Assembly: GCA_001642945.1 (NCBI GenBank)
Contig: LGRT01000034.1
Span: 124,001-188,000 of the forward strand
Direction: 5' to 3'
DNA from: Rhodobacteraceae bacterium SB2
Lineage (GTDB): Bacteria > Pseudomonadota > Alphaproteobacteria > Rhodobacterales > Rhodobacteraceae
DNA length: 64,000 bases
How positions within the stretch are numbered: position 1 is the first letter of the stretch; the number at the start of each line of letters is the position of its first letter. Positions 59,898-64,000 of the stretch are shown piece by piece. Made by a program: the position numbers and the translations under genes. The notes under the pieces were generated by a model. That model searched no databases. It was not told where the DNA came from and worked only from the letters and a program-made list of their open reading frames with translations.

Positions 59898-61907
59898 TCA
59901 TTCTGCCGCCACCGGAGCTTGGGCGCGCGCTTCAGCGTCCGCAGAAAGCTCTGCCATCAATTTTGACGCCCGGGCAATCGGATTGGTTAAATAGAAATCT
60001 GAAATCGCGCTGCGGAAGGTGGCTTTGCCTAAACTCCCGGCCTTCACCGGCGCCCATTCGCTTTGCGAAATCTGATCCACCTGGCCCAGATGCGGGTGAG
60101 CTTCAAGCAGGCTCTGGCGTAATTCAGCCAGCGAATTGAAGGGCAAAGTTGCCGCTAGCTCGGCTGATAACGCCCGCAAAATCGCCCAATTTTCTTTCGC
60201 CTCACCAGGCGCAAAACCCGCCCTTACCGCCAATTGCGGCCGCCCTTCGGTATTAACGAATAATCCATTTTCTTCAGTGTAAGCGGCGCTGGGAAAAATG
60301 ATATCCGCGCGATGCGCGCCGCGATCGCCATGGCTACCTTGGTAAATCACCACTGGACCAGCGGCAATTTCCACCTCATCCGCGCCCAGGTTGAAAACAA
60401 CCTCAGCCGAGCCAAGCGCTGCGCTAACGCCGCCCTCGCAGGTGGCATCAATATCCAGCATGCCCACGCGGCTGGCTGCCGTGTGCAACACCATAAGTTT
60501 ACCGCCAGTGTCTTCGGCCAGCGCCATCGCGTGCCCAAGCACGGCCGCGCCATCGGCTTCCATCAAAGCGCCCATGCCGATGATAAACAACGGCGCCGTC
60601 GCAGACTTTGCGGTTTTTGACAATTTGGCCAACGCGGCTCGATCCGCGCCAATCAGCGCATAGTCATAAGTGAGGTCTACGGCCTGCCCAACAAGTTTGA
60701 CATCCGCGCCTTTCGTCCAGGCTTGGCGAATGCGCGCATTCAAAACCGGCGCTTCCAGCCTGGGGTTACAGCCGATCAAATAAATTTCATCCGCTGCATC
60801 AATATCTTCAATACTCGCAGATCCAACATAGCCAGAGCGGTTTAAAGCGGGCAGCTTCGCGCCATCAACGCGGCATTCAACCGCGCCCCCCAACCCTTCA
60901 ACCAAATTTTTCAGCGCAAAACCAGCTTCAACGGGCACAAGTTCCCCGATCAAACCAACCAAGTTCTTTCCAGAAATCGCAGCCGCAGCCGCCTGCAAAG
61001 CCTCTGGCCAAGTGGCAGGGCGCAATTTGCCATTTTCACGCAAATAGGGTTGGTCAAGCCTTTGCCTGCGCAGCCCATCCCAAACAAACCGGGTTTTATC
61101 TGAAATCCATTCTGCATTCACGCCGTCATGATTGCGTGGCAAAATACGCATCACTTCACGGCCTTTCGTATCCACGCGAATATTGGATCCCAAAGCATCC
61201 ATCACATCGATGGTTTCCGTTTTTGTAAGCTCCCAAGGGCGCGCGGTGAAAGCATAGGGCTTTGACGTCAAGGCCCCGACAGGGCAGAGATCGATAATAT
61301 TGCCCTGCAGGTTGCTGTTTAGCGTTTCGCCAAGATAGCTGGTTATTTCGCTATCTTCGCCACGCCCTGTTTGACCCATTTGCGCGATACCGGCAACTTC
61401 AGTTGTGAAGCGCACGCAGCGCGTGCAACTGATACACCGCGTCATATGCGTTTCAACTAGAGGGCCAAGATCCAAATCGGTACTTGCCCGTTTTGCTTCG
61501 CGGAACCGCGAAAAATCAACGCCATAAGCCATCGCCTGATCCTGAAGATCACATTCACCACCCTGATCACAAATCGGGCAATCCAGCGGATGATTGATCA
61601 ATAAAAACTCCATCACGCCTTCACGGGCCTTTTTGACCATTGGCGAATTGGTCTTAATCACCGGCGGTTGCCCTTCTGGGCCGGGGCGCAAATCGCGCAC
61701 CTGCATCGCACAAGAGGCCGCAGGTTTAGGCGGACCCCCGACAACTTCGACCAAACACATGCGACAATTGCCAGCAATCGTAAGCCGCTCATGATAACAA
61801 AAGCGCGGCACTTCGATGCCAGCTTGCTCGCAAGCTTGGATCAATGTCATGGCGCTATCTACTTCAATTTCATTGTCGTCGATAACGATGGTACGCATAG
61901 TGGTCAT
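59898..61907 (-). CDS. nuoG: NADH-quinone oxidoreductase subunit G
   Basis: 669 residues. The N-terminus holds a 2Fe-2S domain ([26 protein letters not shown]-type spacing) and 4Fe-4S sites ([14 protein letters not shown] and [10 protein letters not shown]). The long molybdopterin-oxidoreductase-like rest has lost cofactor binding in all complex I forms. It carries electrons from NuoF onward. An ATG at 61898 is an alternative start. The start overlaps the stop of the 48-residue ORF (ATGA). Confidence 0.96.
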   Translation of the reverse strand: MTTMRTIVIDDNEIEVDSAMTLIQACEQAGIEVPRFCYHERLTIAGNCRMCLVEVVGGPPKPAASCAMQVRDLRPGPEGQPPVIKTNSPMVKKAREGVMEFLLINHPLDCPICDQGGECDLQDQAMAYGVDFSRFREAKRASTDLDLGPLVETHMTRCISCTRCVRFTTEVAGIAQMGQTGRGEDSEITSYLGETLNSNLQGNIIDLCPVGALTSKPYAFTARPWELTKTETIDVMDALGSNIRVDTKGREVMRILPRNHDGVNAEWISDKTRFVWDGLRRQRLDQPYLRENGKLRPATWPEALQAAAAAISGKNLVGLIGELVPVEAGFALKNLVEGLGGAVECRVDGAKLPALNRSGYVGSASIEDIDAADEIYLIGCNPRLEAPVLNARIRQAWTKGADVKLVGQAVDLTYDYALIGADRAALAKLSKTAKSATAPLFIIGMGALMEADGAAVLGHAMALAEDTGGKLMVLHTAASRVGMLDIDATCEGGVSAALGSAEVVFNLGADEVEIAAGPVVIYQGSHGDRGAHRADIIFPSAAYTEENGLFVNTEGRPQLAVRAGFAPGEAKENWAILRALSAELAATLPFNSLAELRQSLLEAHPHLGQVDQISQSEWAPVKAGSLGKATFRSAISDFYLTNPIARASKLMAELSADAEARAQAPVAAE

Positions 61908-62050
61908 AGCATGATCTCAACTTTTCTGGCGTTATGGGGCTGCGATGCGGCTGCGCTTAATGCGCTAAACAGCGCGTGGCCAAGCGTGACATGGCAGGCA
62001 ATGTAAGAATGGCAACCAGTTTGGCGTATATCGGAAAAAGCTGATCTCAT
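61904..62050 (-). CDS. Possible 48-residue ORF filling the gap before nuoG
   Basis: The gap between the lipoprotein gene and nuoG is one open frame. Its ATG (62050) overlaps the lipoprotein stop as ATGA, and its TGA (61906-61904) overlaps the nuoG start as ATGA. The product begins [20 protein letters not shown] and ends [10 protein letters not shown]; it has two Cys and several His. No family is known to me. Precise filling and double coupling suggest it is translated, whether for the peptide itself or to couple nuoG translation. Confidence 0.55.
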   Translation of the reverse strand: MRSAFSDIRQTGCHSYIACHVTLGHALFSALSAAASQPHNARKVEIML

Positions 62051-62373
62051 AAAATCACGCAGCTCCCAATCAGGTTGAAATTGCCATTTTCAAGTTCTAA
62101 ATCGGGGCTGTCAGGGCCCATTATCCAAGCAATATCTGAGGTTCCAAACTTTTCAACGCAATATTTCGTTGCTTCATAACGCCCGGCTTCGCGTGCACCC
62201 ACGACACTTTTGACAGCTTTCTTTACGCGCAGCGAGAAGGCTTCAGGAGCATTTTTTTCCGCTTTCAAGGATGCACTAAATTTCACACCGTCAAACGCAT
62301 GTTGGTTGTCTTTGTAGCTTTCACCACAAGCGACGCAGAACATGATTGGCAGTATGGCTATCAAGCAACGCAT
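62047..62373 (-). CDS. Small putative lipoprotein inside the nuo operon
   Basis: 108 residues from the ATG at 62373. A signal peptide with lipobox (MRCLIAILPIMFCVACGES) suggests lipid on Cys16 and a periplasmic place. The mature part has FDGVKFSASLKAE, REAGRYEATKYCVEKFGTSDIAW and a final Cys. I recall similar proteins between nuoF and nuoG in Roseobacters; function is unknown. A longer frame to 62499 overlaps nuoF and is unlikely. It starts four bases after nuoF. Confidence 0.8.
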   Translation of the reverse strand: MRCLIAILPIMFCVACGESYKDNQHAFDGVKFSASLKAEKNAPEAFSLRVKKAVKSVVGAREAGRYEATKYCVEKFGTSDIAWIMGPDSPDLELENGNFNLIGSCVIL

Positions 62374-62377
62374 TGTT

Positions 62378-63673
62378 TTATTCCGCCGCAACCGCATCGA
62401 TCGAACCAGATCGCTTATGCGCGATCCGATCCTCGATTTCGTCCCTGAAGTTGCGGATAAGGCCCTGAATCGGCCAGGCTGCAGCATCGCCAAGCGCACA
62501 AATCGTGTGGCCTTCCACTTGTTTGGTCACATCCAACAGCATGTCAATTTCTTCAACACCAGCCTCGCCCGTTACCAAACGGTCCATTACGCGCATCATC
62601 CATCCGGTACCCTCACGGCACGGCGTACATTGCCCGCAACTTTCATGCTTATAAAACTTAGAAAGACGCCAGATCGCTTTAATAATATCGGTTGATTGAT
62701 CCATCACAATCACCGCCGCGGTTCCTAAACCCGAGCGCTGTTCGCGCAAGTAATCAAAATCCATGATCGCATCGCGCATGTGCTCACCGCGGATACAAGG
62801 AACCGAAGAACCGCCCGGAATTACGGCTTTTAAATTGTTCCAACCGCCACGAATGCCGCCGCAATGCTTTTCAATCAATTCTTCAAAACTAATCGACATC
62901 GCCTCTTCAACAACGCATGGATTGTTCACGTGCCCGGAAATCGCGAACAGTTTTGTTCCCGCATTATTGGGCCGTCCAAAACTGCTAAACCAGTCAGGGC
63001 CTCGGCGCAAAATGGTTGGAACAACCGCGATCGATTCCACGTTATTCACCGTTGTAGGGCACCCGTAAAGCCCGGCACCTGCAGGAAATGGCGGCTTCAT
63101 CCGCGGCATTCCTTTTTTGCCCTCAAGGCTTTCCAATAAGGCTGTTTCTTCACCGCAAATATACGCGCCCGCCCCATGATGCAGGTAAAGATCAAAATCC
63201 CAGCCCGATTTGGCTGCATTCTTACCAAGCAAGCCAGCATCATAGGCTTCATCGATCGCCGCCTGCAATGCTTCGCGCTCGCGAATATATTCGCCGCGAA
63301 TGTAAATGTAACACGCATTGGCATTCATCGCGAAACTGGCAATCAAGCAACCCTCGATTAATGTATGCGGATCATGGCGCATGATTTCGCGGTCTTTGCA
63401 CGTTCCCGGCTCTGATTCATCTGCGTTAACAACGAGATAAGCCGGACGCCCATCGCTTTCCTTGGGCATGAAGGACCATTTAAGTCCCGTCGGAAACCCA
63501 GCACCACCGCGGCCACGCAAACCGGATGCTTTCATCGTATCAACGACCCAGTCGCGACCCTTTTTGATAATAGCCGCCGTACCATCCCAATGGCCGCGCG
63601 CACGCGCACCCGCGAGCGAACGATCATGCATGCCGTAGATATTAGTAAATATCCGGTCTTTATCCGTTAGCAT
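62378..63673 (-). CDS. nuoF: NADH-quinone oxidoreductase subunit F
   Basis: 431 residues. It binds NADH and [42 protein letters not shown] and [21 protein letters not shown]. The 4Fe-4S site is [15 protein letters not shown] with a later Cys in [13 protein letters not shown]. It starts electron flow through complex I. It lies seven bases after the DUF5337-type gene. Confidence 0.97.
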   Translation of the reverse strand: MLTDKDRIFTNIYGMHDRSLAGARARGHWDGTAAIIKKGRDWVVDTMKASGLRGRGGAGFPTGLKWSFMPKESDGRPAYLVVNADESEPGTCKDREIMRHDPHTLIEGCLIASFAMNANACYIYIRGEYIREREALQAAIDEAYDAGLLGKNAAKSGWDFDLYLHHGAGAYICGEETALLESLEGKKGMPRMKPPFPAGAGLYGCPTTVNNVESIAVVPTILRRGPDWFSSFGRPNNAGTKLFAISGHVNNPCVVEEAMSISFEELIEKHCGGIRGGWNNLKAVIPGGSSVPCIRGEHMRDAIMDFDYLREQRSGLGTAAVIVMDQSTDIIKAIWRLSKFYKHESCGQCTPCREGTGWMMRVMDRLVTGEAGVEEIDMLLDVTKQVEGHTICALGDAAAWPIQGLIRNFRDEIEDRIAHKRSGSIDAVAAE

Positions 63674-63680
63674 ACGCGCC

Positions 63681-63905
63681 TCATTTCCCTTGTTTCTGGC
63701 GGTGCCGCCACATGCGCAGAGACACCACCATAGCCCAAATAAACGCTGCCAAAACAGCGAGATCTATCAATATTGCAAACCGCCCAGCAAGACCCAACTG
63801 GGGACCAAGCCATTGCACAACAATCCAAAGCAGCATCGCGCCCGCGATAACCAGAGCCACCAAACGGCCCTGTCTGTTTTCATGTTGCCCTGCGCCCTGC
63901 GCCAT
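63681..63905 (-). CDS. DUF5337-type small membrane protein in the nuo operon
   Basis: 74 residues from the ATG at 63905 (better spacing from AAGGG than the ATG at 63908). Two membrane helices are clear: [20 protein letters not shown] and [21 protein letters not shown], with a basic end ([11 protein letters not shown]). It looks like the DUF5337 family found between nuoE and nuoF in Rhodobacteraceae. Its role is unknown; assembly or stability of complex I is a guess from place. Confidence 0.8.
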   Translation of the reverse strand: MAQGAGQHENRQGRLVALVIAGAMLLWIVVQWLGPQLGLAGRFAILIDLAVLAAFIWAMVVSLRMWRHRQKQGK

Positions 63906-63953
63906 CATCTTCCCTTCGAACGCGAGCCCCGCCGCATCCTTTAATTGCCATTT

Positions 63954-64000
63954 CTAGGGCGTTAAGGCTTTCGCCTGCGCCACCCAATCATCGCGGCTGA
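63954..64000 (-). CDS. nuoE: NuoE, last codons only (5' part outside window)
   Basis: The minus-strand frame enters the window and ends SRDDWVAQAKALTP before TAG at 63956-63954. The DxWVxQAxxL ending is what I recall for the long alphaproteobacterial NuoE, and this is the place nuoE takes before nuoF. Only about 15 codons are visible, so the call rests on ending and context. Confidence 0.7.
   Translation of the reverse strand, partial: SRDDWVAQAKALTP

Overview
The window is a gene-dense chromosomal segment of a marine Roseobacter-type alphaproteobacterium (Rhodobacterales, Rhodobacteraceae or a close relative). The evidence is gene content and order: an Entner-Doudoroff edd-eda pair, a cysG-DUF2849-cysI-DUF934-fpr sulfite-reduction operon, surE-pcm-nlpD next to a DUF815 ATPase and tatCBA, alr-mlaEF-radA-cvpA-purF, and a nuo operon with clade-specific extra ORFs leading into birA-coaX-rnj. 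Base composition looks close to balanced by eye. There is no phage, insertion sequence, CRISPR array, rRNA or tRNA gene that I can recognise. This is core genome, with few accessory genes.

Layout. 1-9516: the 3' end of enolase, a PIN protein coupled to an RlmI-like methyltransferase, edd-eda behind a perfect LacI/GntR-type palindrome, a conserved small protein, glnE, bpt and two Fe-S assembly proteins. 9517-16777: a decayed isopenicillin-N-synthase-like oxygenase, tpiA, a dctPQM TRAP transporter, a cytochrome P450 and an Lrp/AsnC regulator. 16778-22221: sulfite reduction operon without cysH, then infC with an apparent AUA start and a strong terminator. 22261-26524: a molybdenum-hydroxylase maturation set (MoxR, VWA/CoxE, XdhC, molybdopterin-binding protein) with no hydroxylase subunits beside it. 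26741-37270: pyrC, pyrE, dnaB, alr, mlaE, mlaF, radA, cvpA, purF and an SDR. 37446-42481: surE-pcm-nlpD facing DUF815-tatCBA. 42757-48857: an orphan ABC ATPase, a degenerate SDR, prfC, an almost gene-free stretch of about 950 bases, and a DEAD-box helicase. 48910-64000, all on the minus strand: the nuo complex I operon from the last codons of nuoE to nuoN, then birA, coaX and rnj.

How the genes work together. Edd, Eda, TpiA and enolase describe sugar breakdown through the Entner-Doudoroff route and lower glycolysis. CysG makes siroheme for CysI, which would take electrons through Fpr. The nuo operon makes the 14-subunit proton-pumping NADH dehydrogenase. TatABC exports folded cofactor proteins, which may include Mo-enzymes. 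SurE, Pcm and NlpD cover nucleotide and protein repair and envelope division.

The observations most worth a second look are: two or three very short ORFs that exactly fill gaps in the nuo operon, coupled by ATGA or TGATG overlaps at both ends; the non-canonical infC start; the oxygenase pseudogene with three independent lesions; the absent cysH; and the palindrome directly ahead of edd. I did not find a clearly new defence or mobile system here.
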